Source of the DNA: Sphingomonas sp.
GTDB lineage: Bacteria > Pseudomonadota > Alphaproteobacteria > Sphingomonadales > Sphingomonadaceae
Direction: 5' to 3'
DNA: 64,000 nt
Assembly: GCF_030145815.1 (NCBI RefSeq)
Contig: NZ_JAIXHL010000001.1
Location: forward strand, 1-64,000
The notes below the pieces were generated by a model, which was not told where the DNA came from, did no database searches, and was given only the letters and a program-made list of their open reading frames with translations. Below are positions 17,486-26,442 of the stretch, piece after piece (position 1 is the first letter of the stretch; each line of letters starts with the position of its first letter). The translations under genes and the position numbers were made by a program.

Positions 17486-18409
17486 ATGTCGAAGATCATC
17501 GTAACCTGTGCTGTCACGGGCGCCATTCACACGCCCACCATGTCCGACGCGCTCCCGTTCACGCCGGAAGACATTGCCAACCAGGCCGTGGCCGCAGCTG
17601 ATGCCGGTGCGGCAATCCTGCATCTTCATGCGCGGAACCCTCGCGATGGCAGCGTGTCGATCAACCCCGACGATTTCGTCGCGACCCTGTCCGCCATCCG
17701 GCAGAGGACCGACGCAATTATCAATATCTCCACGGGCGGTTCGTTGCTGAACTCGATCGACGAACGGATCGCGCCGGCACTGCGCTTTTCACCAGAGATG
17801 TGTTCGCTCAATATGGGGTCGATCAACTTCTCGTTTCATCCGCTCGCCAAACGGTACAGCGAGTGGAAGTATGAGTGGGAACGCAGCTATGTCGAGAACT
17901 CCGACAGCTACATATTCAGGAACACCTTCAGGGATATCGTTTACGCCGCCACTCAGCTCGGCGATCACAACATCCGCTTCGAGCACGAATGCTATGATCT
18001 GGGACATCTGTACAATTTGAAGTTCCTGTACGACGCGGGGGTCTTCAAAGCGCCGCTATTCATCCAGTTCATCTTCGGGATCCTGGGCGGAATGGGAGCC
18101 GATATCGAAAACCTGCAGTTCATAAAGCATACGGCGGACAAGCTGTTCGGATCGGACTACCGTTGGTCGGTCCTTGGCGCCGGCGTATCGCAGATGGCTT
18201 TTGCGGCACAGGCAAGCCGAATGGGTGGTCATGTCCGGGTCGGCCTCGAGGACTCGCTGTTTATCGAAAAAGGCGTCCTCGCCCGTTCGAATGCCGAGCA
18301 GGTCGATAAGGTTCGATCCATTCTCAAAGGAAACGGCCATCAACTGGCCTCACCTGCCGAAGCCCGAGAAATTCTGGCGTTGAAGGGGGCCGAACAAACG
18401 AGCTTCTGA
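17486..18409 (+). CDS. BKACE family beta-keto acid cleavage enzyme
   Basis: A 307-residue TIM-barrel protein of the 3-keto-5-aminohexanoate cleavage (BKACE, formerly DUF849) family. The zinc ligands His46 and His48 are visible in ILHLHARNP, and the start KIIVTCAVTGAIHTP is characteristic. BKACE enzymes condense a beta-keto acid with acetyl-CoA to give acetoacetate and a new acyl-CoA, so substrates vary widely. It is the last gene of the dioxygenase unit, and its presence suggests that a beta-keto acid is formed in this pathway. Confidence 0.87.
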   Translation: MSKIIVTCAVTGAIHTPTMSDALPFTPEDIANQAVAAADAGAAILHLHARNPRDGSVSINPDDFVATLSAIRQRTDAIINISTGGSLLNSIDERIAPALRFSPEMCSLNMGSINFSFHPLAKRYSEWKYEWERSYVENSDSYIFRNTFRDIVYAATQLGDHNIRFEHECYDLGHLYNLKFLYDAGVFKAPLFIQFIFGILGGMGADIENLQFIKHTADKLFGSDYRWSVLGAGVSQMAFAAQASRMGGHVRVGLEDSLFIEKGVLARSNAEQVDKVRSILKGNGHQLASPAEAREILALKGAEQTSF

Positions 18410-18500
18410 ATACCGTGGCATCGAGCTTCGGCCTTTGTCTACAACCTGTCGATTCGAGTGGGCAAGCAGCCCAAGGGCGCAGCTGACCGAGGGCAATTTT

Positions 18501-18520
18501 ATTCAAGCGGATTCTTGAAT
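18501..18520. promoter_or_regulatory. Probable ArsR-type operator
   Basis: ATTCAAG-CGGATT-CTTGAAT is a perfect 7-bp inverted repeat just upstream of the ArsR-rhodanese gene. Its core TCAA-N8-TTGA recurs upstream of the MFS pump gene at 20670-20685. A second palindrome (CCGGCTGC-TAGTT-GCAGCCGG) at 18530-18550 overlaps the annotated start. Confidence 0.6.
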
Positions 18521-18540
18521 GAAATACCCCCGGCTGCTAG

Positions 18541-19212
18541 TTGCAGCCGGTGCAGCGGACCACATCTCCAGACTTGATCTATGCTGACCTTGCCGAGATC
18601 GCGAGAGCGCTTGGAAGCGGCCCGCGACTCCTCCTGCTGGAACATATTGCGCAGGGCGAACGGCCGGTCGAAAGACTAGCAGAGCTGACCGGACTTTCGC
18701 TCGCGAATGCCTCGCAGCATCTCCAAGTGCTGCGTCGTGCGGGGTTCGTCCAAACCCGGCGCGATGGAAAGAATGTACTCTACCGTGTCGGATCGGGTCC
18801 GGTCATCGAGCTCGTGTCCGCGCTGCGGCGATATCTGGAGCACAGCAGATCCGAAATGCGGCAATTGATCTCCGACGATCAGGCTGGCCAAGAAGGGTCA
18901 TCACCGATGTCGCGCGATGAGTTGTTGCAACGCATGGAGGGGGGCAGCGTCCTACTTCTCGACGTTCGGCCTTCCGACGAGTTCCGGCTTGGCCATCTGC
19001 CCGGCGCAATGAACATGCCGCTGAGCGAGCTCGAACGTCAGCTTGCCGACCTTCCCAAGGACCACGAAATCGTGGCCTATTGCCGCGGCCCTTATTGCGT
19101 ACTGTCACGCGATGCGCTCACCCTCCTGCACGCCAACGGTTATCGTGCGCGCGGACTGGAGGATGGCTTTCCGGAATGGCGAGCAGCCGGGCTGGAGGTG
19201 GAAGCGGGCTAA
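18541..19212 (+). CDS. ArsR family regulator fused to a rhodanese domain
   Basis: A 223-residue two-domain protein. An ArsR winged helix (about residues 12-105, with LTGLSLANASQHLQVLRRAGF) is followed by a rhodanese domain (about 125-220) with Cys181 in the active loop CRGPYC. The ArsR part has no cysteine, so metal or persulfide sensing through that domain, as in SqrR/BigR, is unlikely; the rhodanese cysteines could do the sensing. The TTG start is uncertain: GTG 18550 is an alternative and no strong ribosome binding site is seen. It is convergent with the MFS pump gene and probably controls it through shared operators. Confidence 0.82.
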   Translation: MQPVQRTTSPDLIYADLAEIARALGSGPRLLLLEHIAQGERPVERLAELTGLSLANASQHLQVLRRAGFVQTRRDGKNVLYRVGSGPVIELVSALRRYLEHSRSEMRQLISDDQAGQEGSSPMSRDELLQRMEGGSVLLLDVRPSDEFRLGHLPGAMNMPLSELERQLADLPKDHEIVAYCRGPYCVLSRDALTLLHANGYRARGLEDGFPEWRAAGLEVEAG

Positions 19213-19234
19213 TTCCGGGAGTGCCCACCACCCC

Positions 19235-20650
19235 TCATCGAGATGCGCCACTGCCCTTTGCAAGCGCTGTGACGCCAATCGCCGCGGCGACGTAAGCAAT
19301 CGCGGCAGCGCCGAAGGCGAGAGCAAAGCCATCGACCTGGATCGCCTGAGTGCCGGCGATCGCCATGAGCAGGGTGAAGCCAACCGTGGGCCCCAACTCC
19401 ATCGCCGTGTTCATCACGCCGCCAGCCAGCCCCATTCGTCCCAGGGGAACGTCCGCGGTGGCAAGCACCGCAGAACCCGAGAAGATCAGGGCCATGCCTA
19501 TGGCGAGCAGCACCTGCGCAGGAAGTATGAGCAGCAGATAGTCCGTATGAGTGTTGAGCACGGCAAGGAGGCCCAGACCGACGGCGCCTACGACATAGCC
19601 CGCTGCCATCGCCCTTGCTGCGCCAAGCTTCGATACGATGGATGCAGCCGCCGTGTTCGTGGCGATCAGGGCGACGGCGAAGGGCGCAAAGGAGAGCGCA
19701 GTGTCGAAAGGCGTCCAGCCGCGATCCTGCTGAAGGTGAACGAGCAGCGCGAACTCGGTCAGCATCGATCCCGCCGCCGCAAGCAGCATTCCGATCCACC
19801 CGATCGCACGCGCCCGGCTCATCAGAAAATCGGGCGGCAGCAATGGGGTTCGTATACGGCGCTCCGCCGCGAGGAAACCCCCGACGAGCGCCAGTCCAAG
19901 GGCAACCGGCATATAGACCTGAGATGTGGTCCAGGGCGCTTCATGACTGGCGACCAGACCATAGCTCAACGATATGATCCCAAGCGCGGCGAGGGTCGCG
20001 CCGAGCGGATCGAGGCCCAGCGTGCGATCCGAGACAGCGACCTTGGGGAAGAGCTGAATGTTCGCCACGAACCCCAGGCTCGAGACCGCGATAGGTGCTG
20101 CGAACATCCATCGCCAGTCAACCACGCTCGCCACCATGCCAGACGAGATGAATCCAACCACCGCGCCGAGCACCGAGACCCCGCCCCAGGTTGCCATTGC
20201 GCGGCCGAACTGCGCTTCTGTCGAGTAGAGTGTCCGGACGACACTCAGCGAAGCTGGCGCGATCAACGCCCCGCTGAACCCTTGCGCAAAGCGCATCGCC
20301 AGCAGCAGATCATATCGGTCTGAAAGCGCTGCGGCGAGGGAAGCCAGACCGAAAGCGACAAGGCCGGCTCCGAGCACAGCCCGGCCGCCGATGCGATCCG
20401 TGAGGCGGCCGCCGAACAAGAGCAGTCCGCTGAACGGCAAACCATAAGCGATCTGCAGCAACAGAATTTGCGCGTCGGACAATTCGAACTCGGCTGCGAT
20501 CTGGGGCAGCGGGATCATGATCAGCGCGATTGTGAAGATGAGCGTCGCCTGGATCGTCGCAAGGATCGTGAACGCCAGGCGCGTCTGCGGAGCGGTGTAC
20601 GACTCTGCACTGGACGCATCGCTTGCTCGCCGGCTGGCCATCGCCATCAC
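19235..20650 (-). CDS. MFS efflux transporter, DHA2-like
   Basis: A 471-residue protein with about 14 hydrophobic segments, as in the DHA2 drug:proton antiporters. The loop motif GGRLTDRIGGRAVL is present in the N-terminal half, and MRFAQGFSGALIAPASLSVV matches segment 4-5 signatures. It is probably an inner-membrane exporter of an organic compound. The 3' end faces the ArsR-rhodanese gene 22 bases away, and its upstream region carries the same TCAA-N8-TTGA motif as that regulator's own promoter. Confidence 0.87.
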   Translation of the reverse strand: MMAMASRRASDASSAESYTAPQTRLAFTILATIQATLIFTIALIMIPLPQIAAEFELSDAQILLLQIAYGLPFSGLLLFGGRLTDRIGGRAVLGAGLVAFGLASLAAALSDRYDLLLAMRFAQGFSGALIAPASLSVVRTLYSTEAQFGRAMATWGGVSVLGAVVGFISSGMVASVVDWRWMFAAPIAVSSLGFVANIQLFPKVAVSDRTLGLDPLGATLAALGIISLSYGLVASHEAPWTTSQVYMPVALGLALVGGFLAAERRIRTPLLPPDFLMSRARAIGWIGMLLAAAGSMLTEFALLVHLQQDRGWTPFDTALSFAPFAVALIATNTAAASIVSKLGAARAMAAGYVVGAVGLGLLAVLNTHTDYLLLILPAQVLLAIGMALIFSGSAVLATADVPLGRMGLAGGVMNTAMELGPTVGFTLLMAIAGTQAIQVDGFALAFGAAAIAYVAAAIGVTALAKGSGASR

Positions 20651-20669
20651 TCCCCAATCAAAGAATCAC

Positions 20670-20685
20670 TCAATTATTCGCTTGA
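20670..20685. promoter_or_regulatory. ArsR-type operator upstream of the MFS pump gene
   Basis: TCAATTATTCGCTTGA has the same TCAA-N8-TTGA form as the site upstream of the ArsR-rhodanese gene. It lies 20-35 bases before the pump's start codon, where bound repressor would block transcription or initiation. Confidence 0.55.
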
Positions 20686-20764
20686 TTGTTAGAATGACGA
20701 TAGGGCATGTCAACCCGGCCACATCGAGCCCAGCAAAACGTCCATCAACCGGAGTTTTCGCAGC

Positions 20765-20795
20765 TTGACTTCAAGTCAGCTTGAAGTGGCAACGT
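20765..20795 (+). promoter_or_regulatory. MerR-type promoter
   Basis: A TTGACT -35 box leads directly into the perfect inverted repeat ACTTCAAG-TCAG-CTTGAAGT (20768-20787), with a long spacer before a weak -10 (CAACGT). A palindrome in an over-long spacer is the hallmark of promoters activated by MerR-family regulators such as SoxR or CueR. It lies about 60 bases upstream of the DUF2938 gene. No MerR gene is seen in the window. Confidence 0.55.
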
Positions 20796-20849
20796 GCACG
20801 GAAATCGCGCTGTGCCGCCTCGCGCATGGCGCTCGGAACGGAGGATCGA

Positions 20850-21341
20850 ATGGCCGTTTGGGGATGGATTTTCGCTGTTGGGATCGGAGCCACGCTCGTC
20901 ATGGATGCCTGGGCTATCCTACTGCGACGCGTCTACGGGATAGCCTCGCTGGATTACGCGCTGGTCGGCCGTTGGCTAGGTCACATGACGAGGCGGACTT
21001 TTGTGCACGAGCGGATTGTCGCCGCATCGCCCGTGGCAGGCGAAAGCCTCCTTGGCTGGATCGCCCATTATGCGATCGGGATCGCCTTTGCCGGCATCCT
21101 GCTTCTGGTCGCGGGACCGGAATGGGCGCGCCGACCAACGCCATGGCTCGCGCTCGCCGTCGGTATTGTGTCGATCGTCGCCCCATTTTTCATCATGCAG
21201 CCGAGCTTCGGCATGGGCATTGCGGCTTCCAACCTTCCCGATCCGAACGTCGCAAGATTGCGCGCTTTGGTCACACACACCGTTTTCGGCGCCGGACTAT
21301 TTCTCTCCGCGTGGCTCGTCGCCCGGCTGAGCCAGGGGTGA
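20850..21341 (+). CDS. DUF2938 family membrane protein
   Basis: A 163-residue protein with four hydrophobic segments, resembling DUF2938 proteins. The start MAVWGWIFAVGIGATLVMDA and the segment PSFGMGIAASNLPDP are typical. The function is unknown. The ATG at 20850 follows GGAGGA, which decides the start over upstream in-frame codons. A MerR-type promoter upstream suggests that it responds to a metal or oxidative signal. Confidence 0.75.
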   Translation: MAVWGWIFAVGIGATLVMDAWAILLRRVYGIASLDYALVGRWLGHMTRRTFVHERIVAASPVAGESLLGWIAHYAIGIAFAGILLLVAGPEWARRPTPWLALAVGIVSIVAPFFIMQPSFGMGIAASNLPDPNVARLRALVTHTVFGAGLFLSAWLVARLSQG

Positions 21342-21808
21342 GGTAACGACGAGGGCCCGTCAGCGAGATCTAGGTCACGTCGGCATGTCGCTCGGCCAAC
21401 GATCTCGCTGTGCGTCACCAGTATGCAGGTCAGATACGCGCCAGCATCCAAGCCCTTACGACATTCACGTGCTTGAAGGACTTTTGCTTGAGATTCCGGG
21501 TCCGGGGTAATCCCAATGCAGCAAGTGCGTTGACTAAGCGTAGCGCCAAGCACCATGTGGAGCATAACGCAGCTTCGCCATCAGGTCGCCCTTATCGCTC
21601 CTCGCAAAGAAGTCCGAGGCGCGTAGTGTTCCGCGACATCTCTTAGAATACGCCCGCGCGTTGGACGGCAACATGTGGGCCGACGCACGAACCCGCTGCG
21701 CGGGATCGCGGAGTGTTCGGTAGAGGCGATGGCGTGATCGCCTGACCGGATTGAGTGACGCCAGCTGCAGGCAGACCATTGCGGCTCCTTCAACCAAGGA
21801 GTCGAACG
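21342..21808. other. Gap without a recognisable gene
   Basis: A 467-base stretch before the integrase fragment. Open frames occur on both strands but none looks like a known or well-started protein. The last 100 bases may belong to the upstream end of the IS91-type element, since its integrase gene follows with an AAGGAG ribosome binding site. Confidence 0.4.
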
Positions 21809-22374
21809 ATGAACGAGCTTGTTCCTGTTGCCGTCCCAGTCAGCCCCCTGCGCCAGCGTTTGATCGACGATATGTCGATGCGGCACTTCTCGCGCGAGAC
21901 GCAGCGCAACTATATCCGCGATGTCGGGCGGTTCGCGACCTTCCTGGGACGTCCTCCCGATACAGCGACCGCTGACGATCTACGCAGCTTCCAGATCGAT
22001 CAGCGTGATAATGGCGTGCCGGTGCCGACCATGAACAGCATCGTCGCGGCACTGCGCTTCTTCTTCAACCACACGCTCGACCGGCCGGACCTCGCGCGGC
22101 GGCTGGTGCGGATCAAGCAGATGCGCAAGCTGCCGGTAGTGCTGAGCCGCGACGAGATCGCCCGGCTGCTGGGCGCCACGACCTGCCTCAAGCACCAGGC
22201 CGCGCTGTCGGTCGCCTATGGTGCTGGCCTACGCGTTGCCGAGGTCTCGATGCTCAAGGTGCGCGACGTGGATAGTGAGCGGATGCTGCTGCGGGTCGAG
22301 CGGGGTAAAGGCGGCCAGTACCGTAATGCCATGCTCGCGGCCGATCTGCTCACCTTGCTGCGGCAGTGGGCCGT
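21809..22374 (+). pseudogene. IS91-associated tyrosine recombinase, 3'-truncated
   Basis: The first 188 residues or so match the tyrosine recombinase that accompanies IS91-family transposases. There is an N-terminal SAM-like core-binding domain (about residues 12-95) and the start of the catalytic domain with YGAGLRVAEV (the first catalytic Arg) and KGGQYRN. The HxxR and Tyr motifs are missing: at about 22374 the sequence switches to a helicase fragment. No IS91 transposase follows. It is therefore an inactive insertion-element remnant. Confidence 0.75.
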
Positions 22375-22695
22375 CTCGTCTTTGACGAGCATGTTGTTCA
22401 GCTCTTCACCAAGCTCGGCCTCGATCGCGCCGAGGACCTGCCCGCGAGCGACATCGCGAAATCGGCCTTCTCCGGCCGTAGCGTCGACCTCAGCCGCCCC
22501 TTCCCGATGACGATCAAGCGCGCGCTCGTGAACGGATCGCCGCGCATCGAGCTGGTGGGCGCGCCTGCCCAGCAGATCGCGTGGCTGAAGTCGATCGGCT
22601 GCTTCACCGAGGTGATCCAGTACCGCACGCGGGTGTTCCTGCCGGTGCCCGCCGCCGCGGAGGTGCTCGAGCGCATCCTGGCCGGCAGCGGCTGA
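22375..22695 (+). pseudogene. C-terminal fragment of a strawberry-notch-type helicase/methylase
   Basis: About 105 residues (landmarks VFDEHVVQLFTKLGLDRAED, RPFPMTIKRALVNG and KSIGCFTEVIQYRTRVFLP) resemble the C-terminal end of the large strawberry-notch-like helicase/methyltransferase proteins of alphaproteobacterial conjugative elements. In such elements this gene commonly precedes a ParB-like gene and ardC, exactly the order seen here. The 5' part was lost where the IS91-type integrase was joined. The assignment is from memory of the family and is moderately certain. Confidence 0.55.
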
Positions 22696-22796
22696 CGCAC
22701 CGGACTCTGCCCGGGGCCGCCGGGACGTCTCGGGAAAGGGGAGGGGGAGCGGGGGTGGTGTCCGGGAGATGCCGGACGCCACCAGGAGTTCCCCCG

Positions 22797-24905
22797 ATGA
22801 TCCAGACCGTCAAACTGAACAAGCTGCGCCTGTCGCCGATCAACGTGCGCACCGCGCCCGACGAGCAGCTCCAGATCGAGCCCATGGCCGCGAGCATCGA
22901 AGCCAAGGGCGTTCTCCAGAACCTGCTCGTCACGCCGGCCAAGAAGCCCAGGGGCACCTATGAGGTATTCGACGGTGGACGTCGCTGGCGCGCGCTCCGC
23001 CTCCTCGCCGATCGCGGGTCGATCAGCGATGCCGACTTCGACGTGCCCGTCATGGTGCTGACCGGCGACGACGCCGAGCTTTCCGAGACCTCGACCGCAA
23101 CGAACTTCCACCAGCTCAAGATGACGCCGGCGGAAGAATGCCGCGCATTCCAGCATTTCATCGGCACGACCGGCGACATCGACGCGGTCGCCAAGCGCTT
23201 CGGCGTCACCCGGCGCTTCGTCGAAGGCCGCCTGCGCCTTGCCTCGCTCGCGGAGCCGATCTTCGAAGCGCTGAGCAAGGGCGAGATCACGCTCGATATC
23301 GCAAAGGCCTACGCCTCCACCGAAAGCCAGGACAAGCAGCTCCTCGTCTGGAGCAGCTATCAGCATAGCCACGTCACGGCCGACACGATCCGGCGCGTGA
23401 TCGCCAACGAAACGCTCAAGGCGAGCGATCCGATCGCCATGCTCGTAGGGGAGGCGCGCTACCGCCACGCCGGCGGCAAGATCGACGGCGACCTTTTCAC
23501 CGATGGGAACGATCGCTGGATCAACCCTGAGCTCGCGCATCGGCTTGCCGGCGAGATCATGGAAGCCGAGGCGAAGCGCATCGGTGAAGAAACCGGACTT
23601 GCCTGGATCCGGCCGATCGCCAGCAACTACGCGCACAACGCCGCCCACGGCCTTTACCGCGCCATTCTCCAGCCACCTCCCCTCAGCGACGATCAGAAAG
23701 CGCGCCTCGTCGAGATCGAGGAGCGTCGCGGCGTCCTCGAGGTGGCGATGCAGGACGAGCAGCTCACCGAAGAGGCGTTCAAGCTGCTCGACCAGGAAGA
23801 TGACCGGCTCATCGCCGAGGCGGAAGCGATCGAGAACCGCGCGCCGGTGCTTCCCGACGAGCTGCGGCCTCATGTCGGCGCCTTCCTGCTGCTGACGCCC
23901 CAGGGCGAGATGCGTCTCGACACGCAGTATTACAGCGAGCAGGAAATCCTCATCGAGCGGCCGGACGACAGCGGCGGCGATGTCGGGGAAGGGGATGAAC
24001 CGGAGCAGCCGTCCGGCAGCTTCCGCGTCGGCGGCGGCGCTCCGGCCGAACCGACCTACCGGCGCGAGGCGGTCGCGCCCGGCGGCAAGCCGCTCAGCGC
24101 CCGCCTCTATGATGAGCTCGCGGTCCAGCGCCGCGACATTCTCGCCTCCTGCCTCCTGGCGCAGCCGGCGCTGGCGCTCGACTATGCTCTGTTCGTGATG
24201 GTCGACGCCCGGACCAATCCGTCGGGCGGTCTCGCCAGTAGCTCGACCAAGTACGGCACGACGATCCGTGCCATGGGTCCGCAGGATCCTGCGACCGGCG
24301 ACATGCCGGCGTCTCGCGCGCGCGAATATCTCGCTGAAGCCCATGACGGTCTCGACGCGGGCTGGACCGAGTTCGACAGCGAGGTCAACCGGTTCGAGGC
24401 GTTCCGAGCGCTCGACGATGACAGCAAGGCGAACTGGCTTGCCTACATCGTCGCGATGTCGCTCGAAGCCAAGCCGGGCCTCTCGAACGAGCAGATCCCG
24501 CTGCACAATCGAATGGCCTCGATCCTCGACATCGATGTGGCGAGCTGGTGGCGCCCGACGTCGGCGAACTTCTTCGATCGAGTGAACAAGGGCAGCATCA
24601 TGAGCCTCCTTCATGACGTCGGCGGTCCGGCGCTCTCCGCCCGCCACGCCTCGCTCAAGAAGACGGAGATCTCGGAAAGCTGCCAGAAGCTGTTCGCGGG
24701 CGAGTCGATCGTCGAACCCGAGGTCAAGGCGGCCGCGCTCGCCTGGGTGCCCAACGCGATGCGCTTCCTCGATGCCCACCCCGGTTCGGCATCCAGTCCC
24801 GCGACCGAAGATGCGTTCGACATCGGCGATGGCTTCGCTGACGGCGGCGAGCCGGGCGTGCCCGAAGGTTCAGCCGCCGGAGAGCTCGAAGGCGCTGACG
24901 CCTGA
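22797..24905 (+). CDS. Large ParB/RepB-like protein of the mobile element
   Basis: A 702-residue protein. The N-terminal ParB domain (about residues 1-120) includes the motif FDGGRRWRALRLL and a CTPase-like region TSTATNFHQLKMTPAEECRAF, here split as ATNFHQLKMTPAEE. A KorB-like helix-turn-helix follows near residues 125-200 (VAKRFGVTRRFVEGRLRLA). The long C-terminal half is specific to element-borne ParB proteins and of unknown role. AGGAG precedes the ATG. It is intact although its neighbours on both sides are truncated. A role in partition or regulation of the element is likely. Confidence 0.85.
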   Translation: MIQTVKLNKLRLSPINVRTAPDEQLQIEPMAASIEAKGVLQNLLVTPAKKPRGTYEVFDGGRRWRALRLLADRGSISDADFDVPVMVLTGDDAELSETSTATNFHQLKMTPAEECRAFQHFIGTTGDIDAVAKRFGVTRRFVEGRLRLASLAEPIFEALSKGEITLDIAKAYASTESQDKQLLVWSSYQHSHVTADTIRRVIANETLKASDPIAMLVGEARYRHAGGKIDGDLFTDGNDRWINPELAHRLAGEIMEAEAKRIGEETGLAWIRPIASNYAHNAAHGLYRAILQPPPLSDDQKARLVEIEERRGVLEVAMQDEQLTEEAFKLLDQEDDRLIAEAEAIENRAPVLPDELRPHVGAFLLLTPQGEMRLDTQYYSEQEILIERPDDSGGDVGEGDEPEQPSGSFRVGGGAPAEPTYRREAVAPGGKPLSARLYDELAVQRRDILASCLLAQPALALDYALFVMVDARTNPSGGLASSSTKYGTTIRAMGPQDPATGDMPASRAREYLAEAHDGLDAGWTEFDSEVNRFEAFRALDDDSKANWLAYIVAMSLEAKPGLSNEQIPLHNRMASILDIDVASWWRPTSANFFDRVNKGSIMSLLHDVGGPALSARHASLKKTEISESCQKLFAGESIVEPEVKAAALAWVPNAMRFLDAHPGSASSPATEDAFDIGDGFADGGEPGVPEGSAAGELEGADA

Positions 24906-25027
24906 CTCAGCCGGCCGCTGGGCGCCGGCGATAAACCGGCTTCAGCGTCGACCATCGCCTCCTCAGCAACCTGCCGCCGGCGCCTTGTGCGTCGGCGGTG
25001 CTTCCTTGCCACTTGGAGCCCACTGCC

Positions 25028-25785
25028 ATGTCCGCAAAATCCAGGTCGAGCCGCGACGTCGCGGCGGAGATCACCGGTCTTATCATCCGCAAGCTCGAGG
25101 AAGGCGTCGCGCCGTGGAGCCGACCCTGGCGCGTCGGCGGCGCCGGCGGACGCCCGCTGCGCCATTGCGGCACGCCCTACACGGGCATCAACACCGTCTA
25201 TCTGTGGGCCATCGCCGATGCGAACGGCTACCGGTCGCGCTACTGGATGACCTATCGTCAGGCAGAAGCGCTGGGGGGGCATGTTCGCCGGGGCGAGACC
25301 GGCTCGTTGTCGGTCTATTATTCGAGCTTCAAGAAGACAGAGGCCAATCCGGTCACGGGCGCCGAGAGCGAGCGCAACATTCGCTTCCTGCGTCACTACA
25401 TCGTCTTCAACGCTGACCAGATCGATGGCCTGCCAGCCTATTTCTATCCTGCCGAAGACGACATCGCCCCCGTCGATCCGTCGGTTCGGCAGAGCGCTAT
25501 CGACGGCTTCTTCGGTGCCATTCCGGCCGAGGTTCGCCACGGCGGCGACCGCGCCTTCTTCCATCCAACTTTCGACTACATCCAGATGCCGCACCAGCGC
25601 TCGTTCAGGACGATGGATCATTATGCCTCGGTCCGTGCGCACGAGACGACCCATTGGTCGGGCGGCACCAGCCGTCTCGCCAGGACCTTCGGCAAGCGTT
25701 TCGGGGATCAGGCCTATAGCTTCGAGGAACTCGTCGCGGAGATCGGCAGCGGCCTGGTGTGCGCACATCTCGGGCTCGCCCGCTG
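25028..25785 (+). pseudogene. ardC: ArdC-type antirestriction protein, 3'-truncated
   Basis: About 251 residues match ArdC (DUF1738), an N-terminal ssDNA-binding domain plus a zinc metalloprotease domain that protects incoming DNA from restriction. The metal motif HETTHWSG is present, as is the start RDVAAEITGLIIRKLEEG. Similarity ends at AEIGSGLVCAHLGLA, where normal ArdC continues for another 50 or so residues; the frame then runs into unrelated sequence. The breakpoint coincides with the 3' end of a minus-strand gene. It is probably inactive. Confidence 0.78.
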
Positions 25786-25786
25786 C

Positions 25787-26218
25787 TTAACACGAGCCTC
25801 GAGTCCGACCAGAGCGATTTCCAGGCGACCGGTTACCCTTGGCGGGCGGTGTTGCTTGGCGGTGGCGCTCGACCGTGGCGAAGAAGCGCAGCGTCTCGAC
25901 GGCACCAATTTCGTCGTCGAGGAAACTCGCCGCCGGGCGCCAGTCGACGGCTGGATCGGCCAGAATGCGCGCGAGATACGGCAGTGCCTGGTCATGTGTG
26001 CAATGCGCGATCCAGCGCTGGCGGTTGCTGTCGGTCCGGACCACGTAGCCGGTGCCTTTGCGAAACATGCCGATGGAGAGAACAGCGTCCGCGCTCGAGG
26101 CACCGAGGCGACCGTCATCCAGTGCGCACCAAGTTTCCTCCAGCTTGTAGAAGGGGCGCCTGCCCGGCGGTGGCCGGTGAAGCGGCCGGAAAGGCGACCA
26201 GGCGAGCTCGTCGTCCAT
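25787..26218 (-). CDS. Hypothetical protein of the mobile element
   Basis: A 143-residue protein of unknown function with good-looking composition (LEETWCALDDGRLGAS, ADAVLSIGMFRKGTGYVV). Its ATG overlaps the stop of the upstream 74-residue gene by one base, so the three minus-strand genes here form one unit. The last 20 or so residues are basic and repetitive and may come from the recombination junction with the ArdC fragment, so the native C-terminus may be lost. Confidence 0.5.
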   Translation of the reverse strand: MDDELAWSPFRPLHRPPPGRRPFYKLEETWCALDDGRLGASSADAVLSIGMFRKGTGYVVRTDSNRQRWIAHCTHDQALPYLARILADPAVDWRPAASFLDDEIGAVETLRFFATVERHRQATPPAKGNRSPGNRSGRTRGSC

Positions 26219-26442
26219 CAATCGTCGGACCGACGACGCTTCCGAGCCTGCTCCTCCACCCTCATGACTTCCCATGCCTGGTTTGCAGCGCCGTTGATAA
26301 GCGCGAAGCCCGCCCGGTCGATAGCGTGCGCAGTGGCGACGAGCTCCGGCGAGCGGATCCACTGGCCGGCCGCCGCGGTGACTAGCAGAACGGCCAGGCT
26401 GGGTCGCTGCCAGGCGCGCGCGAGTATGGCGAGATGGCTCAT
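26218..26442 (-). CDS. Small hypothetical protein
   Basis: A 74-residue protein, largely helical, beginning MSHLAILARAWQRP and ending in a basic tail. It is unrecognised. Start and stop overlap both neighbours (ATGA with the upstream gene, one base with the downstream gene), which supports it being translated. Confidence 0.5.
   Translation of the reverse strand: MSHLAILARAWQRPSLAVLLVTAAAGQWIRSPELVATAHAIDRAGFALINGAANQAWEVMRVEEQARKRRRSDD

Noticed and set aside
22398..24779. A long minus-strand open frame opposite the ParB-like gene
   Set aside because: The plus strand has the ParB motifs and a ribosome binding site; the minus frame has no recognisable domain.
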